Part shown: piece by piece, positions 31,701 through 42,388 of the stretch
How positions within the stretch are numbered: position 1 is the stretch's first letter
Layout: each line of letters opens with the position of its first letter
The notes under the pieces: generated by a model
Database searches by the model: none
The model's input: only the letters and a program-made list of their open reading frames with translations
What the model was told of the DNA's origin: nothing
Made by a program: the position numbers and the translations under genes
NCBI GenBank assembly: GCA_033557465.1
Contig: CM066035.1
Coordinates: forward strand, 924,320,522-924,384,521
From: Ichthyophis bannanicus
Lineage: Eukaryota > Chordata > Amphibia > Gymnophiona > Ichthyophiidae
Length of the DNA: 64,000 nucleotides
Direction of reading: 5' to 3'

Positions 31701-33619
31701 ATGGCGGCCAGTGGTTTCAAAAAGTGTGACCTCTGTAAGAAACTTATGTCTCTTACAGACACTCATGACTTCTGCCTCCGCTGCCTCGGCCCAGATCATG
31801 ACCCCATGAACTGCGGACCATGCGGCAAAATGTCCTCAAAAGCATTGAGGAGTCGGCAGCACCAGCGGGAGCGTATCTTCTCTGACTCCGGCCGGGCTCG
31901 GACCTCGTCAGAGGCTTCAACGTCTCGGGACTCTGGTCCTGAGCATCGTCGGAGTTCCTCTGAAAGGGGGTCTCCTACCCGGGAGCATCATCGGAAGAAG
32001 AAACCCGTGAGGGCGCGATCGGTGGACGCTCCTGGTTCCTCGAGGGCCAGGTCGCATAGCCCCGATTCCCGTCCCAGGTCCTTGGAGTCGGAGAGGCCGT
32101 CAAAACATCCTCGACTCGAGGTGGACTTGCCCGCTCACGTAAGTACAGTTGTCCTCGTGGACTTGCCTCCGAAGGACCTGACGTCGGGCCTGAAGACGTT
32201 GGGGCCCGAGTCGGGCGCTGCTGGGTCTCCTGAGCTCGGACTCAGGTTGACGGCCTTGGAGTGCAGTTTGTCTGCCTTCTTGGACCAGCAGCGGGCATTG
32301 ATCGCTGGCCTCGCTGGTGCTTCTGCCCTGACCGCCGGGATGTCGACCTCCAAGTCGACCCCGGAGACCGAGCCGATCCTCGAGTCCATGAGGGCTCGAG
32401 TCGATCCTCGGTCGAGGTCTCCTTCGGCCTCCCGTTCGGGACCAAGGTCGTCGACGCCGACTCCCTCGGCATCAGGGCGGATGGCATCAGTGCCCGCCCA
32501 ACCGGAGCCGGTCGACTCCTCCTCCGAGGATTCGGCCTGGGAATCTGAGGACGAAGAGTCACCTGGTTCCTTTTGGACTCGGTGTGTCCCTTCGGACTCC
32601 CCCAGTCCGAACCTCGGAGACTGTCCCCTCCGGAGGATACCCGGTTCTCGGACTTCGTGAGGGATATGGCCAAAGCCTTGGCCTTCCCTGCGGATCCCGA
32701 GGAGGAGCCTCGAGTCGAAGAACTCGATGCCCTCCAATATGACTCTCCCCCGAAGGAGGCCTTTATTGTACCGGTTCCTCCCATGCTGGAACGGCTTCTC
32801 TTCCGCATGTGGGAGAGCCCGGCGTCGTCGCCGGTGTTAAGCAAGCGGGTCTATTCCATTTATCGAGTCCACAAGAGCCCCGGGTTCGAAAAGGCAGAAC
32901 TACCGCACCATTCCATGGTGGTGGAATTGGCCATGCATAGACTGAAGAGTCAAAAAATGCACTCCTCGGTGCCCCCTGGTAGGGAAGCCCGAAGCCTGGA
33001 TGCCCTCGGTAGGAAGTGCTTCCAGGGCTCTATGCTTGCTTGTCGAGTCCAGACATACCAGCTCTACATGGGCATGTATCTCCGAGACCTGGCTAAGGAA
33101 ATAGCCGGGTTCTCTGCTGGTCTCTCCGAACCTTTACAGAGGTTCCAATCCTTGTCTACTGGTATTCGGGAGTGCTCCAAGTTTCTCTCGAGCAGCCTAT
33201 GATGGTTTTGAGGCTTCGGCTCGAGTAGCCGCGGCCGGCATCGGTGGACACCACCAGGCTTGGCTTCAGACGTCCGACCTCGAGCCCTGGGTGCAGGACA
33301 AGTTGGTCGATGTCCCCTGCCGAGGTGATAACCTCTTTGGCAAGCCCATGGATGAGAAGGCTGCACAAATCGAGACGGACTCTCACCAGGACTCGTCTCT
33401 CAAGGAAGACCTCTGCCCCTTCTCAAAAGAAGAAGGCCTCGGGGGAAAAAGCCCTTTTACCCGAGGAAGGGGGCTGCCTATAAATACTACCCTCAGTATC
33501 AGGCCTTACCAGCTCCCCCACAGGGAAAGCAGGCCAAGGGATGGGGTAATGGGTCCCGTAGGCAGCAAGCCCCCAAGCCTGCACCACCGGCCCCTGCTCA
33601 GCAGGGTGGGGGTTTTTGA
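31701..33619 (+). pseudogene. D8 gag-like gene (family B)
   Basis: This is the best family B Gag. A 320-codon frame from ATG 31701 has the zinc-binding head KKCDLCKKLMS, FCLRCLGPDHDPMNCGPCGK (paired CxxC with following His/Cys). Next come an Arg/Ser-rich section, a short hydrophobic segment LRLTALECSLSAFLDQQRAL, and acidic SSSEDSAWESEDEESPGSF. One base is missing near 32595, so the conserved core continues in a second frame (32573-33202): LSPPEDTRFSDFVRDMAKAL, SPPKEAFIVPVPPMLERLL, SPGFEKAELPHHSMV, GRKCFQGSMLACRVQTYQLY. At AAGTTTCTC (~33180) the frame moves +1 to RAAYDGFEASARVAAAGIGG, the same step as in D3 and D4. The basic tail ends QQGGGF then TGA 33617-33619. Confidence 0.85.
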
Positions 33620-35519
33620 CTTTCTCAGCATAGCCCCTCCCCCTCAACTGGTTTCTCTCAGCACAGGAGGCCGGCCGGTCCACTTTGCCCACAGGTGGTC
33701 CAACATCACCACAGATACCTGGGTGCTCCAGATAGTTCAAAAGGGCTATCTTCTTCATTTTCACCAGGTACCTCCCTCCTACTTTCCAGGGGAGCCTTCC
33801 AGACTTCCTCTGCACAGGGACTTACTCCTTCAGGAGTTAGCAAGTCTTCAGGAACAAGCCGTGGAACCGGTGCCCCACCACCTGGAGGGTCAGGGGTTTT
33901 ATTCCAGATACTTCCTGATTCCGAAAAGAACAGGAGGCCTCAGGCCCATCCTAGACTTGCGAAACCTCAAGTTCCTTGCAAAGGAAAAGTTCAAAATGCT
34001 TACCCTTGGAATCCTGCTGCCCTACCTCCAGCAGGGAGACTGGCTATGCTCCTTAGATCTGAAGGATGCGTATACTCATATCCTTATTCATCCAGACCAC
34101 AGACAATACCTCAGGTTTGTGGTGGACGGATGCCATTACCAGTACAGAGTACTGCCTTTTGGCCTATCCTCCGCCCCCAGAGTGTTCACCAAATGCCTAG
34201 CAGTGGTGGCGGCCTATCTGAGACTTCAGGGTCTCTTTGTGTTCCCATACCTGGACGACTGGCTCATCAGGGCCCAGTCTGCCCAAGAAGCCACTCAGGC
34301 TACTCATCGCACGGTGGCTCTGCTCCAGCACTTGGGATTTGTCATAAACTTCGCAAAGTCCACTTTGCTCCCCTCTCAAGATCTAGAATTCATCGGCGCC
34401 AGGTTGGACACTCTTCAGGCGCGGGCCTTCCTGCCTCTGGACAGGGCCCAAAGGCTCATGGATCTTGCCAGCCGCTTTCACAGCAATTCCCTGGTCTCGG
34501 CCAGGCAATTTCTGAGACTGCTCGGCCATATGGCTTCCACGGTCCATGTAACCCCCTATGCCCGCCTGAACATGCAACCTGCCCAATGGTGCCTTCGCAA
34601 ACAATGGCATCAGGCCACTGGGAGCCTAGCGGACTCCGTACAGATCTCTGACCAGCTGGTCTCCTCTCTGCGATGGTGACTTCACCTGCCAAACCTAGTG
34701 CTTGGGGTGACTTTTCAGCCCCCTACACATTCTCAGGTCCTGACGACCGATGCTTCTCTCCAGGGTTGGGGAGCACATTGCCAAGGGACTTGTACTCAGG
34801 GTCTCTGGACTCCTTGGGAGTCCGCTCAGCAGATCAACTTCCTGGAGCTCAGAGCCATCCGCCTAGCGCTCAAAGCCTTCTCTCACCTGATTTCTCACCA
34901 GTCAGTACTTGTCCAGACAATCAGGTTGCCATGTTCTACGTGAACAAGCAAGGCTGAACCAGCTCCTTCCTTCTCTGTCAGGAAGCACAGAAGCTCTGCT
35001 CTTGGGCCGTCCATCGCAACATCGTCCTCAAAGCTGTCTATCTCCCAGGTCAAGAAAACTACCTGGCAGACAAACTGAGCAGGGTCCTCCAACCGCACGA
35101 GTGGAGGTTGGATCCGCTTGTGGTTCAGTGGATCTTTCTCCGGTGGGGCCTCCCCACCATGGATCTGTTCGCCAGTCCTCTGAACCGACAGCTTCCCAGA
35201 TTCTGCTCTCGACAGCCGCATCCTCTCCGGGTGGCGGCGGATGCTTTTCTGATTCCATGGTCCACAGGCCTCTTGTATGCCTTTCCACCCATGCCCCTGG
35301 TGTCTCGGACGCTCTTCAAGGTTCTCAGACAAGGTGTCGGTGATCCTAGTGGCTCCCCGGTGGCCAAGACAACCTTGGTTCCCGCTTCTGCTGCAGCTGG
35401 CGGTGGACACACCTCTTCCTCTGGGGTTTCAGCCCGACCTCCTCTCGCAGGATCAGGGGACGCTCCTGCACCCCATCCTTCGGTCCCTTCATCTGATGGC
35501 CTGGCTGCTGAAAGGGTAG
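33620..35519 (+). pseudogene. D8 pol (RT, RNase H, methyltransferase-like), nonsense and frameshift mutations
   Basis: A 462-codon frame (33291-34679) covers the whole RT: GRPVHFAHRWSNITTDTWVL, GFYSRYFLIPKRTGGLRPIL, LGILLPYLQQGDWLCSLDLK, DAYTHILIHPDHRQYLRF, YRVLPFGLSSAPRVFTKCL and YLDDWLIRAQ (catalytic Asp pair near 34255). It stops at TGA 34677-34679, where homologues have TGG (LRWW). RNase H continues with VLTTDASLQGWGAHCQG and INFLELRAIRLALKAF, until bases missing near 34916-34920 break VQTDNQVAMFY. The methyltransferase-like part is in a third frame from 35108 (TMDLFASPLNRQLPRFC, LYAFPPMPLVSRTLFKV). The end is LMAWLLKG with TAG 35517-35519. Confidence 0.88.
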
Positions 35520-36546
35520 TCCTTGCTCCTCTCCAGCTATGTGGAAGAGGTCATCTTGGCCTCCAGGAGGCCTTCCACCCGGAAGTCCTACGCTCTTAAG
35601 TGGCGTCTGTTCTCCGTCTGGTGTACTCAGCAGTCTCAAGACCCCTTCTCCTGTTCAGCATCAGTGGTATTGCAGTACTTGCTTTCCCTTTCCAATCTTG
35701 GACTTAAGTCCAACTCGGTCAAGGTCCACCTCAGTGCTATTTCTGCGCACCACCTTCCGGTGGAGGGTAGGCCTCTTTCCAGCCACCCTCTGGTGGCTCG
35801 TTTTCTCCGGGGCCTTCTACTCCTTAAACCACCTTTGCGCCCGCCAGCCCTGAACTGGGATCTCAATGTGGTTTTACAGCGGCTTACCTGTCTGCCTTTT
35901 GAGCCTATGGCTACCTGTCCTCTTCGTTTTCTTTCCTGGAAAACCTTGTTCTTGGTGGCCCTCACTTCTGTTAGACGTGTTAGTGAGCTGCAGGCCCTGG
36001 TATCTGATCCTCCTTACACTAGGTTCTACAAGAACCGGGTAGTCCTACGGACTCGCCCTAAGTTTCTTCCTAAAGTGGTTTCCCCTTTTCACATCAACCA
36101 GGAGGTGGTACTTCCGACCTACTTTCCCAGGCCACACCAGCCGAGCTGAAATGGTCCTACATACCCTGGACTGTAGAAGGGCGCTGAACCTCTACCTGGA
36201 CCGTACACGGGGGCACCGAAGGGCTGTTCAGCTCTTCGTGTCTTATGACCCCAACAAGTTGGGGCTCCCTGTCTCCAAGCGTACTCTGTCCATCTGGATT
36301 GCGGACTGCATCGCTTGTGCTTACGAGGCTGCAGGCTTCGTGCTGGAAGGTAGAGTCACCGCTCATCGTGTTCGGGCGAAGGCTACGTCAGTGGCTTACC
36401 TCCGCTCTGTTCCGTTGGCAGACATCTGCCGGGCTGCTACTTGGTCTTCAAGCCAGACTTTTGCAGCCCATTACTGTCTGGAGAGGGAGTCCCGCAGGGA
36501 CAGTGCTTTCGGACAGGCAGTCCTCCGTAACCTCTTCGAGGTATAG
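35500..36546 (+). pseudogene. D8 tyrosine recombinase, single frameshift
   Basis: Frame 1 (35523-36149) has the core-binding domain (RPSTRKSYALKWRLFSVWC, LGLKSNSVKVHLSAISAHH, SSHPLVARFLRGLLLLKPPL) and the first catalytic Arg in ALTSVRRVSELQALV. A small indel near 36130-36148 puts the rest in a second frame (36151-36546): HTLDCRRALNLYLDRTRGHR, LPVSKRTLSIWIADCIA, HxxR in VTAHRVRAKATSVAYL, DICRAATWSSSQTF and the nucleophile Tyr in HYCLERESRR. Apart from that one lesion it is complete. Confidence 0.88.
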
Positions 36547-36681
36547 GCAACTCCTACCCTCCATCCCGGATGTTGGGCTACCGGTTGGAGACGTATTCAG
36601 AGAAGATTCCTTTCTTCTGTGCTGCTGAGCTAGAGGGAGCTCATTTTTGTGCTTAGGGTCTCCGGTAGCCTTAAGCTTGGG

Positions 36682-37048
36682 AGTCCCATATGTGAGGACT
36701 GACTTCCGGCTTGGTCCTGGAGAAAGCGTAGTTACTCACCTGTAACAGGTGTTCTCCAGGAGCAGCAGGAATCAGTCCTCACAACCCTCCCTCCTCCCCT
36801 TGAAGTTGCAGTTTTATGCTTTCGTTTTTGCTAATTTTTGCTGTCTTTTTGCTATGTCATCTGACTGAGCAAGATGGCACCCTTGGGCGGGAAGAGGACC
36901 GCGCATGTGCGCTGCAATTCCCAAAGGCTTTCTTTGAAAGCTGGGGAAAATTGCTCCGCGAGGGCTCCGTCGTCGCCGACGTCACCCATATGTGAGGACT
37001 GATTCCTGCTGCTCCTGGAGAACACCTGTTACAGGTGAGTAACTACGC
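36682..37048 (+). repeat. D8 ICR and right ITR
   Basis: ICR (36682-36785): TTGGTCCTGGAGAAA joined to GCGTAGTTACTCACCTG. The GCGTAG matches this copy's own right end (CTACGC), which differs from the CTACT of D3 and D4, so the ICR and the end have stayed matched within the copy. The right ITR from ~36870 includes CGTCGTCGCCGACGTCACCC. Confidence 0.83.
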
Positions 37049-38018
37049 TATCTGCTTTGCAGACATGTATCTTCAGACATACATATTCATGTATGTATAT
37101 ATCTCTATATACTTCTATTGATACATATGTCTTAAGTTGTGTGTGCATATCTTATGCCCCTAGATATATAGATATATATAGATAGGTAGGTAGATCTGTC
37201 AAGATGCTTCCTTATAAGTAGGTACGTATTTACATACTTATCTCCCTAACTGTCTATGCTATACAGGTTTTTACCTTCCCAGACAGTGGGCTTGCATATG
37301 TTCATAGTGTCCCTCAGTATGTCGGGGGTATTATGCACTCAACCACTGCTGTGGTGCTGACAGCTCCCACTTTATTCTAGGTCTCGCTATCCCTGAAGCA
37401 CCATGCTGCAATATCTTTCCTATCTCTCACCAGCTAGGAAAGACAGCGTAGATCTTCAGTAGCTCTGAGGTTTCAGTTCTTCACCCATCTGTCCTCCTTG
37501 GGAATATGGGTTTTTTCCCATACCCCTCTTCCCTCCAGGACTGGGCTAGTTGTCCAAATCGGTCAGTCTTCCTCTTACTCCTATATGTTAATGACTCTAG
37601 CTAAGTTTTCAGCTTTTCCCATAAAGCTTTCCACTGAAGACCTGCCGTTTTTTATACTACTGCAGTTGACACCTGGGTCACCTGCCAATTCCAGATTGGA
37701 CCTTCACCTTCACTACTGGAGATTCAGTAGAGGAATCCTCAGGTGACTTCATGGTAAACTCCATCAGCCTCTCTACTTCCTGCAATCCAGTAGGTAAGGT
37801 CCATATTGTGATTGCTCATTCAATATTTTTAATGGTAATTATCATACATACCAAGGACTCCTCTCCGGTAGTCCTTAGGTTAGCTGTTTTCCCTACAGCT
37901 CCTCTTTTCAACTCCTACCCACCATCCCTCATGGGATGCCAGAGATCCATGTGTGGGAAGTGCAGTCCTGTTCCAGGGACACACTTTTTATGGGACCTCC
38001 CCTTGGCATCTACAGCTA
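37049..38018 (+). mobile_element. D7 non-coding module, second part
   Basis: It continues the module after D8 and aligns with D2 11290-12285 (TTGTCCAAATCGGTCAGTCT at ~37551; GGTCCATATTGTGATTGCTC at ~37797). AT-rich TATAGATATATAGATA repeats lie near 37080-37200. There is no coding potential. Confidence 0.73.
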
Positions 38019-38379
38019 GGGAGTCCCCATATGTGAAGACTCATTCCTGCTTGTTCCTGGAGATAGCACAGTTACTTACCTGTAACAGGTGATCTCTGGG
38101 GACAGCAGGAATAAGTCTTCACAACCCACCCACCTCCCCTAGGAGTTGTATCTCTCTATCTTCCTTTCCTCTTTCTCTCCCTTTGTCTCAGCTTGACTCA
38201 ACTGAGGAGAGACAGTTGGAAAGGCAGGAAGGCAGCACGCAGGTGCTGAGGGATGCTCCCAAAAGCTTTGGACACTGGGGAGTGTTCCCACGCAGGCTCC
38301 GTCAGTACCGACGTACCCATATGTGAAGACTTATTCCTGCTGTTCCCAGAGATCACCTGTTACAGGTAAGTAACTGTGC
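38019..38379 (+). repeat. D7 ICR and right ITR
   Basis: The ICR (38019-38125) has CTTGTTCCTGGAGATA joined to GCACAGTTACTTACCTG. A short CT-rich run follows, then the right ITR (from ~38200) with GTCAGTACCGACGTACCC and the outer extension CACCTGTTACAGGTAAGTAA. Confidence 0.83.
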
Positions 38380-39270
38380 TTTCCCTTACTTAGACGATTG
38401 GCTCATTCGAGCATCAACAGCTCCAGAGGCCAGCTTTGCTCTTTCTCGAGCAATGAGAATTCTTCAATACTTGGGGCTGGTCATAAACCTCCCAAAATCT
38501 CATCTCATCTCACCCCCTCAATCTCTCGATTCATAGGGGGTCGTCTAGACACATGGCAGTCGAGGGCTTTCCTGCCACAGCCACGCTGTCTACGAAAAAT
38601 ACATCTGGCATCTCGCATCTATTGAAGGTGTTCTTACTGCTCGAGAGATGCTTCAACTTATGGGACACATGGCATCCACTATCCATGTGGCTCCCTATGC
38701 TTGCCTCCACATGCGAGCAGCCCAGTGGACCCTATCATCTCAATGGTCACAGGCCTCAGGTCAGTTAATTGACAAGATCAGAAACACCACACGTCTGATT
38801 TCGTCCCTGCAATGGTGGCAATCTCTAGAAAACCTCCTCATAGGCTCTTCTTTCCAGCAGCCTCTTTATCAGACCAGGTTGCCCAGATATTTCAGATTTG
38901 GGGAACTCCGGACTTAGACCTCTTTGCAAGTCTGCTGAATGCCAAACCTCCCCAGTTCTGTTACAGAATTCCAGCTTGTCAGGCAAGGGACGCCTTCCTC
39001 CTTCACTGGGGTCAGGACTTCCTATATGCCTTCCCACCCATTCCCCTCATCCCCAAAACCCTATTCAAGCTTCAGAGAGACAGAGGTCATATGAGCCTCA
39101 TAGCTCCACGTTGGCCATGGCAAACATGGTACCCTCTGCTCCTACATCTCTCTCAAGCTCTGCCTCTGGAATTGTGATCCGCTCCAGATCCTCTCTCCCA
39201 AGAGGACAGGATGCTCTGGCATCCAAATCCCCAGTCTCTGCATCTCAGGGTCTGGTTGCTGAAAGCCTAG
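38380..39270 (+). pseudogene. D6 pol, 3' segment (RT palm to methyltransferase-like), RNase H deleted
   Basis: It resumes at the catalytic motif: YLDDWLIRAS (~38391), AMRILQYLGLVINLPKSHLI (~38452). Then come LMGHMASTIHVAPYACLHMR (~38652) and ISSLQWWQSLENLLIGSSFQ (~38800). At ~38875 the sequence jumps from the pre-RNase H linker to QIFQIWGTPDLDLFASLLNA. About 0.4 kb containing the RNase H catalytic blocks is therefore missing compared with D9. The rest (DAFLLHWGQDFLYAFPPIPL, LFKLQRDRGHMSLIAPRWPW) matches the methyltransferase-like domain. The stop TAG is at ~39270. Confidence 0.83.
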
Positions 39271-40650
39271 AACTTCAGGATCTTAATCTTTCCCAACAGG
39301 TAAAGGATATCATTCATGCTTATAGGAAGCCCTCCACAAGATGCTCGTATGCCTTTAAGTGGAAAAGGTTTACCATATGGTGCTTGCAGAAGGGTCTTAA
39401 TCCTCTTGTGATACTTCTGGAATCGATACTGGAGTATCTCCATTTGTCAAATGCGGATCTCAAGACAAATTCAGTAAGCGTCCATCTTAGTGCTATTGCA
39501 GCTTCTTACAAGCCTCTAAGTCTGGGGTCACCAACCTCCAGAGGGCCACGGGCCGCACAGCCGACTACCGGGAGCCTCGCGGGCCGCACCCCCCTTCTCC
39601 CCGCCCCCGCGAAAAAAAGCAACAAAGCAAAATTATGAAAACAATGGCTGATCACCTTTATTGAATTTAATGAGATGGCTGATTCATGCTAGCAGACAAA
39701 CACTTAAAGTCCGGCTTCACAGATGACACTGACAGGAGAAGGGACGCTTGCAGGTGGTCGTCGGTGAGCTGCGAGCGCGTGGATACAATGGCGGGAATCC
39801 TTGGAGGGCCGCACGTAATGTTAACCGGGGTAGAGCCTCGCGGGCCGCACGAAGGGACCTCATGGGCCGCAGGTTGGTGACCCCTGCTCTAAGTGGACAA
39901 CCTATTTCCTTTCATCCCCTCATAGCAAGATTTGAGAGGCCTTCTTTTAACACAGCCTCCCTTTAAGCCACCACCGGTAGCATGAGACTTAAATCTGGTG
40001 CTCGGGCAGCTCATGAAACTGCCCTTTGAACCATTAGCCACTACATCTTTGAAATTCCTTTCCTGGAAAGTCATCTTCCTCATTGCAATCACATCAGCAC
40101 ATCGCATCAGTGAATTGCAAGCGTTAGTGGCTGATCATCCCTATGCAAGGTTCCACCATAAGGTAGTTAAGACTCATCCACACTTTATGCCAAAGATGGT
40201 TTCGCCTTTCCATTTAAACCAAGCGGTTTACCTTCCTATATTCTTTCCAAGGCCTCATGCCTCCAGTGCAGAAAGGAACCTTCATACCTTGTACTGTAAA
40301 AGAGCTTTGGCCTTTTACTTACAAAGGACACAGCAACATAGAAAATCTTCTCAACTCTTTTGTTGCTTTTGATCTTAGTCATTTGGGGCTTCCATTTTCC
40401 AAAAGAACTCTAATCTAACTGGATTGCTCAGTGCATATCCTTTGCCTATGAGAGTAAGAACCTTCCTCTTGAAGGCCATGTCACAGCTCACAATGTGAGA
40501 GCCATGGCAGCCTCAATGGCTCATCTTCAGATCTGTCGAGCAGCTACTTGGGCTTCGGTACATACCTTCACAGCCCACTACTGTTTTGACAAGGATTCCC
40601 ACCGGGATGCCTTGTTTGACCAGGCTGTTCAACACCTTTTTCAGACTTAA
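39250..40650 (+). pseudogene. D6 tyrosine recombinase, interrupted by a MITE and frameshifted
   Basis: The core-binding part is readable to 39520 (YRKPSTRCSYAFKWKRFTIW, SNADLKTNSVSVHLSAIAAS). The MITE lies at 39522-39886. After it come HPLIARFERPSF, DLNLVLGQLMKLPFEPLATT, and FLSWKVIFLIAITSAHRISE, where the first Arg of RRISE is His but one Arg remains. VVSPFHLNQ-like sequence and a TAG at ~40375 follow. The C-terminal motifs AHNVRAMAASMAHL, ICRAATWASV and a mutated HYCFDKDSHR (~40580) are in later frames. TAA is at 40648-40650. Confidence 0.83.
39522..39886. mobile_element. 365-bp hAT-type MITE
   Basis: The termini CTGGGGTCACCAACCT and its near-perfect inverse AGGTTGGTGACCCCTG are typical hAT ends. 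The 8-bp sequence CTCTAAGT is duplicated on both sides (39514-39521 and 39887-39894), the length expected for hAT. The interior is GC-rich at both ends (GCGGGCCGCAC repeats) with no transposase. Removing it and one target copy restores the YR sequence. Confidence 0.92.
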
Positions 40651-40734
40651 TCAACTCCTTCCCACCCACCCACTAAATTCCTGCTGTTCCCAGAGATCAC
40701 CTGTTACAGGTGAGTAACTATGCTTTACTGGTAT

Positions 40735-41206
40735 CACTTCTGTATTGTGAACTTGTACAAGTTTGGAGGTGTAGTTATTTTGGGATTGTTTTGTAATTAT
40801 TACTTTTTGTAGTAATTTTTGAAAATGCTAATAAAGCAAGTCCTGGGGTGGTTAAAGTATTCCTGTGAACCTGAACACCTTGATTGGTTGTCCTTTAGTG
40901 TTATGAAGTAATGAGCCGAGGTAGGTGGATGATAAACCATTGAGCACTTTAAAAATTGTAAGTATGGCTTTAAAGTTTGAATGTTTAATAATAGATAGAC
41001 AACAGAGTTGCTTTAATAAAGGAGTTGTGATCATTAGTGTGTATATTGCATAAAATGTGCGCTGCCATATTGAGAGCTAGTTGCAGAGGGTGGATTGCTA
41101 TTTTTGTTAGGCCTTGGAAAATGAGTTGCATAAATCTAGATGGGAGGGGGAGGAATAAGCGCTTGAAGGATTGTGTGGAAATCCTGTTGGCTTGAGGTTT
41201 AATGTG
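40735..41206 (-). mobile_element. L2-like LINE, 3' part (continues at 53159-54760)
   Basis: The minus strand encodes the C-terminal end of an L2-like ORF2 (ITTPLLKQLCCLSIIKHSNF, FKAILTIFKVLNGLSSTYLG) and a 3' UTR toward 40735. Its upstream RT part is on the other side of the Sola-like transposon, which is inserted here with the target duplication TGTG at 41203-41206. The coding frame is broken. Confidence 0.75.
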
Positions 41207-41870
41207 GGGTCATTCCATGTCAAGTGGTCTAGGGCTCCCTGCATGACCATCACGGATTTTGACTAAATTTTATATTTAGAGCCCCCCATGTCTCAAATGA
41301 ACTTTGGTAGAGTTTTAGGTTCTCTGGTGTTAAACCTGTTGAGATATAGCCGTTTGACCCCATAGCCTGAACATGTACATTACGATTCAAAATTTCAGCA
41401 ACTTTGAGACCTAATATTCTTATTTGTTTATAAGAAATGAAACTCAACTACCCTGCACATCTTTTTGCGCTCTTTTTAATGAGACTAATCTTTGATTGTG
41501 TCAGAAATAGACATATTGCACCAGTCAGGCAAAAATTGGCGGCCCAAAAATAAGTTTAACATTGCATAGCTCCTGAAATAAGTAAACAAACATGAAATTT
41601 GAGGCATAGTATCTCGTGGTACTGTTTTTGTGTTTATAATTTCAAGCTCCTAGCCCTTTTCATTAATTTGCAAATTAAGTGTAAAGTTGATTTTTGCAAA
41701 AAGGCTAAAAATAGGGTATTTTTAACTCCCTTTTACACAAGTATCTTCTAGAAACGTTTTCAAACTACTACCGTTAGAGCATGTGTTAAACTCCCTAAAG
41801 TTAATTTGACTAACGCTGGCATACAGTGCTCTAAAAAGAGGACCAAAGTCAGCGGACATTGCCATGGCAA
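41207..41870 (+). repeat. Left terminal inverted repeat of the Sola-like transposon
   Basis: It aligns over its length with the inverse of 52455-53154 at roughly 65-75 per cent. Matched blocks include AAGTGTAAAGTTGAT, TTTCAGCAACTTTGAGACC and GTATTTTTAAC.TCC.TTTTAC. Confidence 0.85.
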
Positions 41871-42073
41871 CAGTATATTTCATCATATTTATTAATTTTT
41901 TGGATCATACTTGTGTTACAATATTGATAATTTTTCAATATAAAAATGCTATTGCGTTGGTCCATGGTGACATTGTCACTACCAGTTCAGGAACATGAAC
42001 TGGCAACCCCATCACCATAGAGGTCACGCCCGATAGCTGTGCAATACCAGCCACGGGTAGGTTTCTTAATCTA

Positions 42074-42220
42074 GGTTCCCAAGCCTTTAATTTGGTTTCT
42101 TATTTGAGGTTCCAAAGCCTTCAGTGGGTGTCTAGCTGGTTCCCAAGCCAATGATTGGGCATCTTATCCTAGGTTCCCAAGCCTAAATTGTGCATCTTAT
42201 ATGGTTCCCAAGCCGAAGTA
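42074..42220. repeat. Five imperfect 30-34-bp tandem repeats
   Basis: GGTTCC(C/A)AAGCC occurs at 42074, 42108, 42138, 42172 and 42203, each followed by a variable stretch often with ATTGG/CTTAT. It lies inside the Sola-like transposon between the left inverted repeat and the 3' end of the transposase gene. Confidence 0.8.
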
Positions 42221-42249
42221 CTCACCTCAATTTTAATGCTAACAATTTT

Positions 42250-42388
42250 TTTTACATTCTGTTATGTTTGCAAGCCACTTCCTTCAAAATGGATTCTGGG
42301 AATTGATACTGTCGGCCAGATGATGTAACTGAAGGTGCAGGGAGCATGCTAATGAGGTGCTGCTCTGGAATCCAGCAAGCATCTTGCC
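42250..42388 (-). pseudogene. C-terminal end of the Sola-like transposase, cut off by D9
   Basis: On the minus strand the sequence after the D9 insertion continues the frame that ends FYW at 48000-48010: DACWIPEQHLISMLP, SGRQYQFPESILKEV, then CKHNRM and a stop. The bases GCC at the break (42386-42388) are found again at 48001-48003, so the site may carry a 3-bp duplication or simple microhomology. Confidence 0.7.

Larger units (their letters stand above)
31289..37048 (+). mobile_element. D8: family B DIRS, nearly complete
   Basis: Left end TTTTTCCAGGACCAAGCAGG (a T substitutes for a C in the usual TTCTCC), right end ACAGGTGAGTAACTACGC. Order: left ITR, gag (31701-33619), pol (33620-35519), YR (~35500-36546), ICR (36682-36785), right ITR (~36870-37048). 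It has more intact frames than D3 or D4, with only a handful of point lesions. The flanks CATATCT and CTATCTGCTTTGC rejoin as in D2 (11284-11300), with a possible short TATCT repeat at the two sides. Confidence 0.9.
27641..38379 (+). mobile_element. D7: family A gag-only DIRS element, split by D8
   Basis: Left end (C)ATCTCCAGGAACAAGCTGG at 27641, right end ACAGGTAAGTAACTGTGC at 38379. Order: left ITR, gag (27996-29975), non-coding module (29976-31288, resuming at 37049-38018), ICR (38019-38125), right ITR (~38200-38379). There is no RT, RNase H or YR. It aligns with D2 from end to end. It interrupts the D6 RT between GIFT and FPYLDDW, and that frame would be continuous without it. D7 gag is better preserved than D2 gag, so D7 is probably younger. 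Confidence 0.87.
23826..40723 (+). mobile_element. D6: family A DIRS with pol and YR, split by D7 and two smaller insertions
   Basis: The left ITR starts TATCTCCAGGAACAAGCAGG at 23826. Segments: ITR and 5' UTR (interrupted by the fold-back element 24090-25082), gag (25219-27019), pol (27020-27640, resuming at 38380-39270), YR (39250-40650, interrupted by a hAT MITE), and a stub of right end (to 40723). D7 interrupts RT between the GIFT and FPYLDDWLI parts, and the two sides rejoin in frame with D9. RNase H has been deleted, and the ICR and nearly all of the right ITR are missing (CACCCACTAAATTCCTGCTG joins the YR 3' UTR to the ITR end). The copy is old and inactive. Confidence 0.87.

Noticed and set aside
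31701..32660. Host SR-type splicing factor, from the Arg/Ser-rich content
   Set aside because: It sits between a DIRS ITR and DIRS pol, is repeated in D3 and D4, and has the CxxC head shared with other DIRS Gag proteins.
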